Assembly: GCA_004293815.1 (NCBI GenBank)
Contig: RDZD01000035.1
Location: forward strand, 1-64,000
DNA: 64,000 nt
DNA from: Cytophagales bacterium
GTDB lineage: Bacteria > Bacteroidota > Bacteroidia > Cytophagales > Bernardetiaceae
Direction: 5' to 3'
The position numbers and the translations under genes are program-made. Below are positions 26,547 through 36,127 of this stretch, one piece after another (the first letter of the stretch is position 1; the number at the start of each line of letters is the position of its first letter). The notes below the pieces were generated by a model. The model was not told where the DNA came from. It did no database searches and saw only the letters and a list, made by a program, of their open reading frames with translations.

Positions 26547-26768
26547 TTAGAAGCAGCCTATGAAACCAGGTAGGTTACCAAACATGTTGCTGATGTAGTT
26601 ATTATTAAAGTTCGGCGAACCAACTGTAAGCACCCCGACAATTCTTCGCCCCTGTCCGGGATTATCTGTGTAACAATTAACCTGGGCATTCTCACTTCCC
26701 CCCGCCACGTTTTTAGCTTGTGTGTTGCTGAGTTCAAATTTACCGAATTTTTCTTTTAAAGTTTTCAT
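26547..26768 (-). CDS. Double-glycine leader peptide precursor
   Basis: This 73-residue peptide has a 24-residue leader, MKTLKEKFGKFELSNTQAK then NVAGG, which fits the Bacteroidota pattern K-L-x-K-F-E-L-S-x-x-Q and ends in a Gly-Gly processing site. The predicted 49-residue core is rich in Gly, Asn and Pro and holds exactly two cysteines, core positions 8 and 48, so one disulfide could join its ends. No Ser/Thr cluster suggests a lanthipeptide. Behind it come a terminator, then thioredoxin, C39-VKOR-thioredoxin and HlyD genes. I infer an exported disulfide peptide; whether it is a bacteriocin or a signal cannot be seen. I take the ATG at 26768, because the longer frame would run through the gcvP terminator. 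Confidence 0.75.
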   Translation of the reverse strand: MKTLKEKFGKFELSNTQAKNVAGGSENAQVNCYTDNPGQGRRIVGVLTVGSPNFNNNYISNMFGNLPGFIGCF

Positions 26769-26811
26769 TGGATTAAAGTTTTTTTTGTCAGAAAACATTG
26801 AACAAAAAAAA

Positions 26812-26855
26812 TCCACTAGCAACGCCCTCTTTTTTGCAAGAACGCTGCTAGTGGA
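26812..26855 (-). terminator. Intrinsic terminator of gcvP
   Basis: TCCACTAGCA (26812-26821) pairs with TGCTAGTGGA (26846-26855), with further pairs inside the loop (CG/CG after one mismatch). On the minus strand an eight-T run follows directly. It ends gcvP 16 bases after its stop and lies only 43 bases upstream of the leader peptide's ATG. Confidence 0.85.
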
Positions 26856-26871
26856 ATTATAGGACAAAGCT

Positions 26872-29800
26872 TTAAACTTTGGCTTCGTCTTGTTGATAGG
26901 CTTCTATGGGCGCACAAGCACACACGAGATTGCGGTCGCCGTAGGCGTTGTCCACACGTCCCACCGAAGGCCAGAACTTGCGTTCACGTACCCACGCAAG
27001 CGGGAAAGCGGCCTTTTCGCGGCTATAAGAACGCGTCCAGTCGTTGGCGCATATCACATGGAAAGTGTGAGGAGCTTGTTTCATCACGTTGTCCAGTGCG
27101 TCCACTTTGCCTGTTTCCACTTCTTCTATCTCCTGCCTAATTTGAATGAGCGCGTCGCAAAGACGATCCAACTCGGCTCTGGTTTCGCTTTCGGTAGGCT
27201 CTATCATAATGGTACCCGCCACCGGAAAAGACATCGTAGGCGCGTGGAAGCCATAGTCCATCAATCGTTTAGCAATGTCTTCTACGGTAATCTTCTTGAA
27301 TGCACGGCAGTCCACAATCATTTCGTGTGCCGAACGACCTTGCTTGCCCACATAAAGAATAGGATAATGTGCCGAAAGATGCTTTTGAATGTAGTTGGCA
27401 TTCAAAATGGCGTATTTGGTGGCTTCGGTGAGTCCTTCGCCTCCCATCATGGCTATGTAAGCATAAGAAATGAGCAAAATGTCAGCACTGCCATAAGGAG
27501 CAGCCGACACTGGCTCCACTGCCATGGCTCCGCCAGTTTTCACCAGAGGGTGGCCAGGCAAGAACGGTGCTAAATCTTTCACTACGCCGATAGGCCCCAT
27601 GCCTGGGCCGCCTCCGCCGTGCGGAATACAGAAGGTTTTGTGCAAATTGAGGTGGCAAACATCTGCGCCAATTCGGGCAGGACTCGTAAGGCCCACCTGC
27701 GCATTCATGTTCGCGCCGTCCATATACACGCGACCACCATTTTTGTGAATAATGTCGCAAATTTCTTGAATACCCTCCTCATACACGCCGTGCGTGGAGG
27801 GGTAGGTAACCATCAAGCAAGAGAGGTTGTCTTTATACTTTTCGGCTTTTTCTTTGAGGTCTTGAATGTCCACGTTGCCATTTTCGTCGCACTTGGTAAT
27901 GACCACTTCCATACCAGCCATAACCGCACTGGCAGGGTTGGTGCCGTGGGCAGACGAAGGTATCAAGGCAATGTTGCGGTGGGTGTCGCCACGGCTCAGG
28001 TGGTAGGCGCGTATGACCAAAAGACCCGCATACTCGCCTTGCGCGCCCGAGTTGGGCTGCAAAGACATGGCATCAAAACCCGTTACCTCACACAACCAAG
28101 CTGAAAGTTCGTCAAGAATTTCTTGATAACCTTCGGTTTGATTTTGAGGTGCAAAAGGGTGAATATTGCAAAACTCTGGCCATGTGATAGGAATCATCTC
28201 GGCGGTAGCGTTCAGTTTCATGGTGCATGAACCTAGCGCAATCATGGAGTGAGCCAAAGATAAATCTTTGTTTTCCAGACGCTTCATATAACGAAGCATT
28301 TCATGCTCTGACTGACAAGTGTTAAAGATTGGGTGAGTGAGGAAATCCGACTGACGGCGCAGGCTTGTAGGCCACTCCACTTCCAAAGAGTTTGAAGCAG
28401 CCTTAATCAGGCTATCTAACTCATTTTTTACGCTTTGAGCAAGCATAGGTTCACCATGTTGTACACTAGGTGTGCTTTGTCCTAAGCTTGGCAACACATT
28501 GGATGTTACCCCAGGAACACTGCTCTGAAACTTGGCTGTAGCCTCTGCAAAAATATAAGTGATAAGGCGCACATCATTTATGCTTGAGGTTTCGCCAAAA
28601 GAAATACCTATTCTTTGGTCTTGGAAATAGCGGAAGTTATAACCATGTTTTTCGGCTATTTCGCGAATGGCGAACTGCATTTTCTTGTCGTGTGCGTCTA
28701 TGCAAAGACAGTCAAAAAAATGTTCTGTGGTATTATTAAATCCTAATTTTTCTAAACTTGTGGCTGTTAGCTTAGCCAAACCATGTGTTTTACTGGCTAT
28801 TTTACGTAAGCCATCAGGGCCGTGATACACCGCATACATACCTGCCATGACGGCCAGCAGGACTTGTGCCGTACAAATGTTTGAGGTGGCTTTTTCACGC
28901 TTAATGTGTTGTTCGCGGGTTTGAAGAGCCATTCTAAGAGCAGTGTTGCCCGCAGAATCTTTTGAAACACCAATAATGCGTCCTGGCATAAAGCGTTTGT
29001 ACTCTTCTTTGGTAGCAAAAAAGGCAGCATGAGGTCCACCAAAGCCCATAGGCACGCCAAAGCGGTGTGAAGAACCAAACACTACCTCAGCTCCCATTTC
29101 ACCAGGAGGCGTAAGCATAGTGAGTGCCAGCAAGTCTGTGGCAAAAGCACAACGGACGTGTTGCTCCTTAGCTGCTGCTACAAAGTTGCTGTAATCTTCT
29201 ATACTGCCGTCTGTTGCAGGATACTGAAGTAAAGCACCGTAAAGATCTGGATTGGTCAAGTCCACCGTTTTATGGTTGCCAATAATCAGCTTAATGCCAA
29301 CAGGCTCTGCCCTGTTTTTGAGTACCGCAATAGTTTGTGGGTGACAGAGTTCAGACACAAAAAATGAGTTGGCATTTTTCTTTTCCTTAGGTGGCGTAAC
29401 GTGCAGCATACGCATAGCCTCGGCAGCGGCAGTGGCCTCGTCTAACAGTGAGGCATTAGCTAGCTCCATGCCTGTAAGATCTAAAACCATTGTTTGATAG
29501 TTCAGAAGAGCTTCCAAACGGCCTTGAGCAATTTCAGCTTGATAAGGCGTGTAGGCTGTATACCAACCTGGATTTTCTAAAATATTTCTTAAAATAACAT
29601 TAGGTGTGATGTTTTCATGATACCCAGCACCTATAAAAGAGCGAAAAACTTTGTTCTTGGCAGCTTTGTTCTTCAGGTCACTCAAAAACTGGTGTTCTGT
29701 TTTGGCTGCAGGCAAGCGCAAGGCTTGTTTGAGTCGGATATGTGGCGGCACTGTTTGCGAAATGAGTTCGTCTAAAGATGCTGCACCCACGTATTTAAGC

Positions 29801-29883
29801 ATATCCTGGGTTTCATGCGAATTCGCAGAGGGACTGTTATGTCTTTTTACAAAATGCTCTGCGTGATTGATATCAATCTTCAT
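26872..29883 (-). CDS. gcvP: Glycine dehydrogenase (aminomethyl-transferring), P protein
   Basis: This 1003-residue pyridoxal-phosphate enzyme decarboxylates glycine and passes the aminomethyl group to lipoylated GcvH. It is the single-chain form with both halves. The N-terminal half opens with the RHNSP motif and contains [20 protein letters not shown]; the C-terminal half holds the cofactor lysine in [19 protein letters not shown]. The length is normal. gcvH and gcvT are not in the window. Start at the ATG at 29883; I found no clear promoter or glycine riboswitch upstream. Confidence 0.96.
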   Translation of the reverse strand: MKIDINHAEHFVKRHNSPSANSHETQDMLKYVGAASLDELISQTVPPHIRLKQALRLPAAKTEHQFLSDLKNKAAKNKVFRSFIGAGYHENITPNVILRNILENPGWYTAYTPYQAEIAQGRLEALLNYQTMVLDLTGMELANASLLDEATAAAEAMRMLHVTPPKEKKNANSFFVSELCHPQTIAVLKNRAEPVGIKLIIGNHKTVDLTNPDLYGALLQYPATDGSIEDYSNFVAAAKEQHVRCAFATDLLALTMLTPPGEMGAEVVFGSSHRFGVPMGFGGPHAAFFATKEEYKRFMPGRIIGVSKDSAGNTALRMALQTREQHIKREKATSNICTAQVLLAVMAGMYAVYHGPDGLRKIASKTHGLAKLTATSLEKLGFNNTTEHFFDCLCIDAHDKKMQFAIREIAEKHGYNFRYFQDQRIGISFGETSSINDVRLITYIFAEATAKFQSSVPGVTSNVLPSLGQSTPSVQHGEPMLAQSVKNELDSLIKAASNSLEVEWPTSLRRQSDFLTHPIFNTCQSEHEMLRYMKRLENKDLSLAHSMIALGSCTMKLNATAEMIPITWPEFCNIHPFAPQNQTEGYQEILDELSAWLCEVTGFDAMSLQPNSGAQGEYAGLLVIRAYHLSRGDTHRNIALIPSSAHGTNPASAVMAGMEVVITKCDENGNVDIQDLKEKAEKYKDNLSCLMVTYPSTHGVYEEGIQEICDIIHKNGGRVYMDGANMNAQVGLTSPARIGADVCHLNLHKTFCIPHGGGGPGMGPIGVVKDLAPFLPGHPLVKTGGAMAVEPVSAAPYGSADILLISYAYIAMMGGEGLTEATKYAILNANYIQKHLSAHYPILYVGKQGRSAHEMIVDCRAFKKITVEDIAKRLMDYGFHAPTMSFPVAGTIMIEPTESETRAELDRLCDALIQIRQEIEEVETGKVDALDNVMKQAPHTFHVICANDWTRSYSREKAAFPLAWVRERKFWPSVGRVDNAYGDRNLVCACAPIEAYQQDEAKV

Positions 29884-30205
29884 CTGTGTTATTGCTAAGG
29901 TATTCTTGTTTGATTTGAGCTAAAATATCAGGTATTAAAGAATGCGTAAATGTACTCAAAAAAGGATTGTTAGAACCTTAATGTTTTAAAAAAAAGTTTT
30001 TTGCGCCAGTTTTTTTGTTTTAAGCACCAACTTTTGAGCAAGACTTAAAAAAAGAGTAGATGTATATTTTTTTTTGAAAAGGCAAAAAAAAAATCCATAC
30101 TTTTGTATATTTTTAAAATTCTCGTTAGTTTGCGTACTTTAGAAAGACAGCTCATTATTTGTTTGATTAGCATTTACGCACCTGTTTAAACCATACAACT
30201 TACTT
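29884..30205. other. Intergenic region (322 bases)
   Basis: It separates divergent gcvP and the unknown gene at 30206. It is strongly AT-rich with several A and T runs and carries the plus-strand promoter at 30074-30105. I see no gene and no riboswitch-like fold. Confidence 0.55.
30074..30105 (+). promoter_or_regulatory. Promoter of the tail-fibre-like gene
   Basis: TTG (30074-30076) and TACTTTTG (30098-30105) are 21 bases apart. The leader to the ATG at 30206 would be about 95 bases. Confidence 0.5.
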
Positions 30206-30928
30206 ATGTCTTTACAAAGCCGAGACAAGCTCAAAAGTTATTTTAAAAAAGGCAGTATGCCACAGGAAGGTCATTTTGTGGACTTGATGGACTCCGTTCT
30301 AAACAAAATTGACGATGGTATAGCCAAAAATTTAGAAGATGGCCTTGTTCTGTCCTTGGTAGGCTCTAGTCCCAAGCTGTTGAGCTTTTTTAAAAGTATA
30401 GAAGACAAAAGTCCTGCATGGTCTTGGGAGTTAGACCAAAGTGGAGCTGCTTTGCATCTCAATAACTTTTCGGGCGATCATGTGCTTAGCTGTATGCCCG
30501 ATGGAAAAGTAGGTATACTCAACGGAAATCCTGAATATGAGCTAGATGTGCGTGGCGTAGTGGCTTCTCAAGGCCGCATAGGAACTTACACCACAGGCCG
30601 TGTACCAGCAGATGGGCAGTGGCATCCTATCATAGAACAACTCAATGGATGTAATGCTTTTGAGGTGATGGCTGGAGCTGGTCGTAAAGGAACAGGTAAA
30701 TACGCGCTCATTCATGCCATTGCGTTGAGTACCTTCGGAAAATCAAAGTCAGAAATCAATCTAACCCAAGCTTATTATGGTGTAAGATGCAACAAAATTG
30801 AGCTAAAGTGGGTAGGCGACACCTTTGATTATGCGCTCCATGTGCGTACCAGATGTAACTACGGTGACGGAACAGAAATACAATTTAATGTATCTAGCCT
30901 GTGGACAGACACTTTCATGGATAGCTAG
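30206..30928 (+). CDS. Unknown protein with tail-fibre-like middle
   Basis: I cannot name this 240-residue protein. It has no signal peptide or membrane segment. The N-terminus (SRDKLKSYFKKGSMPQEGHF, then LMDSVLNKIDDGIAK) looks like a helical adaptor that recurs in Bacteroidota fibre-type proteins. The middle has ELDVRGVVASQGRIGTY, the kind of segment that precedes C-terminal parts of phage tail fibres and injection-system baseplate proteins. The rest (NAFEVMAGAGRKGTGKYAL and onward) is a compact beta-rich region. No phage or contractile-system gene is nearby. The FAD-lipoprotein gene follows after 98 bases on the same strand. Confidence 0.6.
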   Translation: MSLQSRDKLKSYFKKGSMPQEGHFVDLMDSVLNKIDDGIAKNLEDGLVLSLVGSSPKLLSFFKSIEDKSPAWSWELDQSGAALHLNNFSGDHVLSCMPDGKVGILNGNPEYELDVRGVVASQGRIGTYTTGRVPADGQWHPIIEQLNGCNAFEVMAGAGRKGTGKYALIHAIALSTFGKSKSEINLTQAYYGVRCNKIELKWVGDTFDYALHVRTRCNYGDGTEIQFNVSSLWTDTFMDS

Positions 30929-31026
30929 CAAACGATTAAAGAGATTATTTTTCAGAAAGGGATACTTTAAAAATGGTTCTCTACTGTGTTTGATTTGTCT
31001 TTTCATCAAAACACAATTTGCTCTAC

Positions 31027-32610
31027 ATGAATCGCCGTTACTTTCTAAAAACAGGAACATCAGGTCTCCTAGTGCTGGGTGCCTGTGGCATAAAAGATAG
31101 CAAGCCTGAGCCTGCTACAGAGACAACTGTTGGAGATGATTCTCTTTCTCTTCCAGCCCCTGATCTTAAGAACCAATATGCTATAGAGTTGCATTCTGAT
31201 ATGCAGGCTGGACATTTATTACGAGAAAGCCAGAGCTGGCCTAAGCTGAAACCTGAGCAAAGCGATTTTGTAGTGGTTGGGGGTGGTATTGCTGGCCTTT
31301 CGGCGGCCTATGCTTTGCGTAAAAAAAAGTGCATGTTGTTTGAGTTAGGCAGCGATGTGGGCGGTACATCGGGAAGCACTGAGTATGCAGGGCAATGGTT
31401 ATGTCAGGGTGCACACTACGATTTGGCTTACCCAAGTTTTTATGGAGAAGAAGCCCTGAGAATGCTGGAAGAAACTGGGATTATTTATTTTGATACACTC
31501 AAAAATATTTGGAATTTTAGAGACAAACAGTTTCTTATTGCTAGCAAGCAAGAAAGTCAAACGCTTTGGAATGGCAGCCTTAGGGCAGACTTGATGCCAG
31601 AAGGTGAAGAAAAAGAAGCTTTTGAACAACTTATGGACAGTTTTTATGGACAAATGAAAATGCCCACGCGGCTCATTGACCATGAACTCAGGTACTTGGA
31701 TAAGCTAGATTTTAAAACGTATTTGGAGCAAACTCTCAACAAAAAATTATCGCCAGAGTTCCTGAGAGCTTTAGACTACCAGATGATTGACGATTATGGC
31801 GGATTAGCAGAACAAGTATCTGCTTTAGCAGGTATTCATTATTACAGCTGTCGCCCTTATTACAAAAGCGAGGTAGAACTTTTTTCGCCGCCAGAAGGCA
31901 ACTATTATTTTGTGAAAAAAATAATAGCGCAGCTGCCTCATCAAATGCTTAATAACCAATGCTTGGTAAGAAAAATTACTAGAAAAGGTTCAGGCTTTCT
32001 AGTGGAAGTTTTGGATCTTATCAAACGACAGGTAAGACAGGTGGAGGCAAAAAAAATCGTGTATGCTGGTAACAAGCACGCTATTCCTTATATTTTTAAA
32101 CCTGATCAACATTTGTTTAAGCAATTACAATCAGTGCCTTGGGCAGTGTTGAATGTGGTTCTTAAAAATGATATCAAAAAAAATGCGTTTTGGCAAAACG
32201 AAATTCTGAGTGCAGATACTTCACTCATGGGCTTTGTCAACTCGAGAGCACAGCAAGCCAGTGATGGTAACAAACAAGTACTCACTGTCTATTTCTGCTT
32301 TAAGCCCTCTGAGCGTGCTCTGATGCAGGACTGGCATAAACCTGACGGTATCAAGCCGCTTGTGGAGCGAGCCATTGTGGCTATTTCTGACTATTACAAG
32401 CAAGATGTATCTAATCAAATAGAAAAAGTTTTTGTCAAATTAATGGGTCATGCCATGCCTCTGCCAGCCCCTAATTATCTTTTTAATGACCAAAATAAGC
32501 AAAGAAGTCATCAAAAACTAGTCTATGCAGGCGTGGATAACAGCAGGTTGCCGTTGCTCTTTGAAGCTGTGGATTCTGGTCTTATGGCGGCCAAGTTGCT
32601 GAAAGGCTAA
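31027..32610 (+). CDS. FAD-dependent oxidoreductase lipoprotein
   Basis: This 527-residue flavoprotein starts MNRRYFLKTG, a twin-arginine-like export signal, and has a lipobox (LVLGAC, Cys about residue 20), so it is probably exported folded and lipid-anchored. The FAD site is VVVGGGIAGLSAAYALRKKK (about 83-102), followed by ELGSDVGGTS. The late LVYAGVDNSRLPLLFEAVDSG fits the C-terminal FAD contact of amine-oxidase-like proteins. The substrate is unknown. I take the ATG at 31027 rather than the TTG at 31018. Its stop overlaps that of the convergent hisD. Confidence 0.8.
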   Translation: MNRRYFLKTGTSGLLVLGACGIKDSKPEPATETTVGDDSLSLPAPDLKNQYAIELHSDMQAGHLLRESQSWPKLKPEQSDFVVVGGGIAGLSAAYALRKKKCMLFELGSDVGGTSGSTEYAGQWLCQGAHYDLAYPSFYGEEALRMLEETGIIYFDTLKNIWNFRDKQFLIASKQESQTLWNGSLRADLMPEGEEKEAFEQLMDSFYGQMKMPTRLIDHELRYLDKLDFKTYLEQTLNKKLSPEFLRALDYQMIDDYGGLAEQVSALAGIHYYSCRPYYKSEVELFSPPEGNYYFVKKIIAQLPHQMLNNQCLVRKITRKGSGFLVEVLDLIKRQVRQVEAKKIVYAGNKHAIPYIFKPDQHLFKQLQSVPWAVLNVVLKNDIKKNAFWQNEILSADTSLMGFVNSRAQQASDGNKQVLTVYFCFKPSERALMQDWHKPDGIKPLVERAIVAISDYYKQDVSNQIEKVFVKLMGHAMPLPAPNYLFNDQNKQRSHQKLVYAGVDNSRLPLLFEAVDSGLMAAKLLKG

Positions 32611-33899
32611 GTCTTTGTTTTGAGGGCTGATAAGCGTACAGAAACTGCTAAGGCGTGTGCCTCGAGTGTTTCTGCGTGTGCGAGAGTTTCCACAGCAGTC
32701 CCCAAACCTCGTAAACCTTCAGGGCTAAGCTTTTGAAAGGTGATAAATTTCATAAAAGACTCTACCGACACACCACTCCAAGCTTCTGCAAAACCCGCAG
32801 TAGGCAGCGTGTGATTCGTACCACTTGCATAGTCGCCTACGCTTTCGGGAGACCAATCTCCTAAAAAAACAGAACCTGCATTTCGAACATTTTCAGTATA
32901 CCATTGCTCATCTTGGCTTTGTATAATGAGATGTTCTGGTGCGTAAAGATTGACCAAGTCAATGGCCTCTTTGCGGTTGGGCACGTAAATGAGGCAGGAG
33001 TGTTGAAGAGTTTGTTGAATGTATGAACGTCGTGAAAGGTTTTCGGAGAGCTTCTCTAGCTCTTGTTCCACTTGTTGCAAAAGTGCCTTGTGTGTACTTA
33101 CAAGAAGTACTTGGCTATCTGATCCGTGTTCAGCTTGTGCAAGTAAGTCCGCTGCCACAAATACGGGGTTGGCTGTTTGGTCAGCCAAAACGAGCACCTC
33201 CGAAGGCCCCGCAGGCATGTCTATGGCAGTGCCTAAGCTGCTAGCGTACTGTTTGGCCGCAGTTACCCAGCGGTTGCCCGGCCCAAAAAGTTTTGAGCAT
33301 TTGGGCACGGAGGCTGTGCCTAAGGCCATACCTGCAATAGCTTGAGCACCGCCTATTTTTAGCACTTTCTGAATATTACAACGCTTGGCAGCATACAAAA
33401 TAGCGGGGTGAATACTGCCATCTGGTTGGGGTGGGCTGCAAAGCACCACCTCTGCACAGCCTGCCAACTGAGCAGGAATGCCTAGCATAAGCACTGTGGA
33501 AAAGAGGGGAGCACTGCCTCCAGGTATGTACAAGCCCACTTTTTCAATTGGAAAGGCTCTGCGCTCACACCAAACCCCTTGCATGGTTTCTACGCCAACC
33601 GACTCAGGCAGTTCCGCCTGATGAAAGCGGTAAATATTTTGATAGGCTAGTTCCAAAGCACTTTTTAATTCAACAGAAATGAGAGCCTCTGCCGCCTCAA
33701 ACTCTTGCTCTGTTACGAGCCAGTCGCCTTCAAATTTATCTAGCGCGAGCGCGTAACGCTTGAGTGCGTGATCGCCTTCACGCTGTACTTCCTCAAAAAG
33801 TTGACGAATAAAGTCTTGATTTTGTGTTTGTTCAGGGGCTGGACGCTGCAAAATGCTGAGCCATTGTTGACGGGGCGGATTGATGTATATCTTAGGCAT
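32607..33899 (-). CDS. hisD: Histidinol dehydrogenase
   Basis: This 430-residue enzyme performs the last two oxidations of histidine synthesis, L-histidinol to L-histidine, with NAD and zinc. Typical segments are IPGGSAPLFSTVLML, AGPSEVLVLAD, LLAQAEHGSDSQ and the late SVGDYASGTNHTLPTAG. The length is normal. It is not in a his operon here: it is the last gene of a run behind a SurA-like foldase and an FG-GAP protein, 26 bases after the latter. Whether it is co-transcribed with them or has a hidden promoter is unclear. Confidence 0.95.
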   Translation of the reverse strand: MPKIYINPPRQQWLSILQRPAPEQTQNQDFIRQLFEEVQREGDHALKRYALALDKFEGDWLVTEQEFEAAEALISVELKSALELAYQNIYRFHQAELPESVGVETMQGVWCERRAFPIEKVGLYIPGGSAPLFSTVLMLGIPAQLAGCAEVVLCSPPQPDGSIHPAILYAAKRCNIQKVLKIGGAQAIAGMALGTASVPKCSKLFGPGNRWVTAAKQYASSLGTAIDMPAGPSEVLVLADQTANPVFVAADLLAQAEHGSDSQVLLVSTHKALLQQVEQELEKLSENLSRRSYIQQTLQHSCLIYVPNRKEAIDLVNLYAPEHLIIQSQDEQWYTENVRNAGSVFLGDWSPESVGDYASGTNHTLPTAGFAEAWSGVSVESFMKFITFQKLSPEGLRGLGTAVETLAHAETLEAHALAVSVRLSALKTKT

Positions 33900-33925
33900 G
33901 AAATTAGGGTGCTTTTGAAATAAAG

Positions 33926-36082
33926 TTATTCTTTGACTAGCTTGAAGCTCTGATTTTGTTGCGCACTTACGAGTTGAATAAAATAAATGCCTTGTGGTAA
34001 ATGCTGAATTTGAATGCGGTTTTGGATGTTGGGTAAAAGGTTTCCCCTTAAAAAAACTTGACCATAGGGGGAATAAAGGGTATAGAAACCATCTTGAGCT
34101 TCAGTAAAGATATCAACGTGATGCTGAGCTGGGTTTGGACTTATGTAGGTTCTTAAGCGTTCTTTAGGGTCTTCAAGAGCCGTAACGGGGCTGCGGCGTG
34201 AAACAAACTGCAAACCTCCTGCTCTTCCACCTACCACCAAAAAGTCTCCCATGGCGCAGATAGCGGCTTTCTGACCAAAAAAATAATTTTGTTTATTGCG
34301 CCAAGCATCAAGCACTTGAACAGATTCTGCACGAGCCGTTTCACTCAAACAATCGCTATAAAGTTCAGCCCTTCCCTGAAAGTTGATAAGCAATAAATCT
34401 GGCTTATTGTCTTTGTTGAGGTCGGTGAGCCAAAGTACAGGCTCGCGTTTGGTGAAGTCCTCGTTCACGCCCAAAAAGTTGTTTTGCTTGGTGACAAAGC
34501 GCAAGTCTCCTTGATTTTCTAAAACGCTCAGGCTTCCACGCCTAGAACTGATAATCAAATCTTGGTCGGTGTCGCGGTCTATGTCTATCGCAGCAGCATG
34601 GTAGAGGTCGCGTTGTCCCTCCAGCGGCACACGTGTGAGGTCTGAGAGTGTGTAGCGGAAAGGTTGCCCTGTGGCAGCACGATTGGGCATAAACTTGATA
34701 GCCGAGGTGGAAGAATCTGTAAAAGCCAAATCCAATAAGCCGTCGCTGTTGATATCGCCAAAAAATGGCTTGATACCTAAGGTTCTGATAGACTGAAGAT
34801 TTAAATAATCATCGCTTTGCCACTCTAGAACAGGTTCGGTATCAGTACCAGTATTTTCAAAAAAGGCTATACCCGAAGCATACAGCCCATCGGGACGGGT
34901 TTTTCCGCGATAACCCACCAGCAAATCCATATCACCATCTGAGTCGAGGTCTGCGGCAGCAGGGTGACTATCCTCGCCCAAATCTGGCATTTGAGCAGAC
35001 AAAAACGAGGTATCTGATTTTATGAACAGAGGGTTGCGATTGCTACCCATGTTTTTGAAGAGCTGGAGCGGTTGTTCAAAATTAATTTTATTGGCATCAT
35101 TAAAATAGACGTTAGGAGCAGCTAGTAAATCTTTTTCGCCGTCAAAGTCCATGTCTTCCAGAAAAAAGGCAGGAAAGTTAGGTAAAAAAATAGGGCTGTC
35201 ATTTGGAAAGGTATTGTCAAGCCTGGTAAAAAGCGGTTTGAGGTTGCTGCCAAAGTTTTCTAGAAAAGTAGGTCTTGGACAGTCCACATCCCCCACGAGC
35301 AAGTCTAAGTCGCCGTCTCCACCATCATCAAAGCATATCATAGATGAACCAGCATGCTGGAGACGGCTCAACCGACAATCACTGCCGTCAAATACAAAGG
35401 CATCACACAAACATTCTTTAACATTACCCCACTTGGTTTCTACCTTTTCAAAAATAAGAGAGTCGGCTCTTCCGAAACGTTCTACGCTAAAATTTTGATT
35501 GTACTCAATAAACTGCCCAATAGAAGCTGTAAAAGAAAGGACATCTAAATCACCATCTGCATCAAAGTCTTTGATGATGGGAATATCTGTTACGTCTATT
35601 TGCAGACTGATAGACGCACCGCTAATACCTTTTGTGCGCACTGGATCGCGAAAGAGCACAAATTTAGGTTTTCTTCCTTCTGGAATATTCTTAAAGACTC
35701 TAAAACCTAGCCTACCTGCCGTGAAGAGGTCTTTTTGACCATCACCATCAAAGTCTACTAATAAAAACCAATCTTGTACGGGTGGAAAGACTGACTCGTA
35801 GCGCGGATCATAAATCCAAGAAGCCCCCTGACACCTAAAAACAGACACTTTACTACTTGTTCTATCAAAAACTACCAAGTCCTCCAAGCCATCTGCATTG
35901 AGGTCTAACGTAGAAATTTGTGGCGAGTTGAGGCCAGAAGAACCGCTCAATGTCAATAATTTACCCGTTTTAGACCTTACAACAACATCAGGACGATGCT
36001 GCCAGTCTTGAGCAAAAAGAGCAAAACCACAAAACAGCAAAGGAATGAATAAAAGACAGAGCAATGGTGTATTTCTAAGCAT
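33926..36082 (-). CDS. FG-GAP repeat protein with type IX secretion sorting domain
   Basis: This 718-residue secreted protein starts with a signal peptide ending at ALFAQ. It has many FG-GAP/VCBS blades with the calcium-loop pattern DxNxDGxxD (LDLNADGLEDLVV, DFDGDGQKDLFT, DINSDGLLDLAF and others), which make a beta-propeller. The last 80 residues are a type A C-terminal sorting domain: SPNPAQHHVDIF, then LYSPYGQVFLRG, and a final FKLVKE. Such proteins leave the cell through the T9SS and are anchored at the surface. The start is the ATG at 36082; a GTG at 36106 is less likely. The gene lies 45 bases after the SurA-like gene. Confidence 0.9.
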   Translation of the reverse strand: MLRNTPLLCLLFIPLLFCGFALFAQDWQHRPDVVVRSKTGKLLTLSGSSGLNSPQISTLDLNADGLEDLVVFDRTSSKVSVFRCQGASWIYDPRYESVFPPVQDWFLLVDFDGDGQKDLFTAGRLGFRVFKNIPEGRKPKFVLFRDPVRTKGISGASISLQIDVTDIPIIKDFDADGDLDVLSFTASIGQFIEYNQNFSVERFGRADSLIFEKVETKWGNVKECLCDAFVFDGSDCRLSRLQHAGSSMICFDDGGDGDLDLLVGDVDCPRPTFLENFGSNLKPLFTRLDNTFPNDSPIFLPNFPAFFLEDMDFDGEKDLLAAPNVYFNDANKINFEQPLQLFKNMGSNRNPLFIKSDTSFLSAQMPDLGEDSHPAAADLDSDGDMDLLVGYRGKTRPDGLYASGIAFFENTGTDTEPVLEWQSDDYLNLQSIRTLGIKPFFGDINSDGLLDLAFTDSSTSAIKFMPNRAATGQPFRYTLSDLTRVPLEGQRDLYHAAAIDIDRDTDQDLIISSRRGSLSVLENQGDLRFVTKQNNFLGVNEDFTKREPVLWLTDLNKDNKPDLLLINFQGRAELYSDCLSETARAESVQVLDAWRNKQNYFFGQKAAICAMGDFLVVGGRAGGLQFVSRRSPVTALEDPKERLRTYISPNPAQHHVDIFTEAQDGFYTLYSPYGQVFLRGNLLPNIQNRIQIQHLPQGIYFIQLVSAQQNQSFKLVKE

Positions 36083-36127
36083 ACTGCAAACAGAAATCGG
36101 ATACACCTACACAACACACAAGACTAC

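Noticed and set aside
26769-26867. N-terminal extension of the leader peptide (to 26867)
   Set aside because: It runs through the gcvP terminator hairpin and has no leader-like features; the ATG at 26768 starts the typical GG leader.
26890-27573. Plus-strand open frame opposite gcvP
   Set aside because: It lies entirely inside the strongly conserved gcvP gene, has no family signature and no promoter.
29884-30205. Glycine riboswitch upstream of gcvP
   Set aside because: The AT-rich gap shows none of the expected stems or conserved G-rich loops.
30206-30928. Prophage or contractile injection locus
   Set aside because: Only one fibre-like protein and no capsid, tail tube, sheath or integrase gene in the window.
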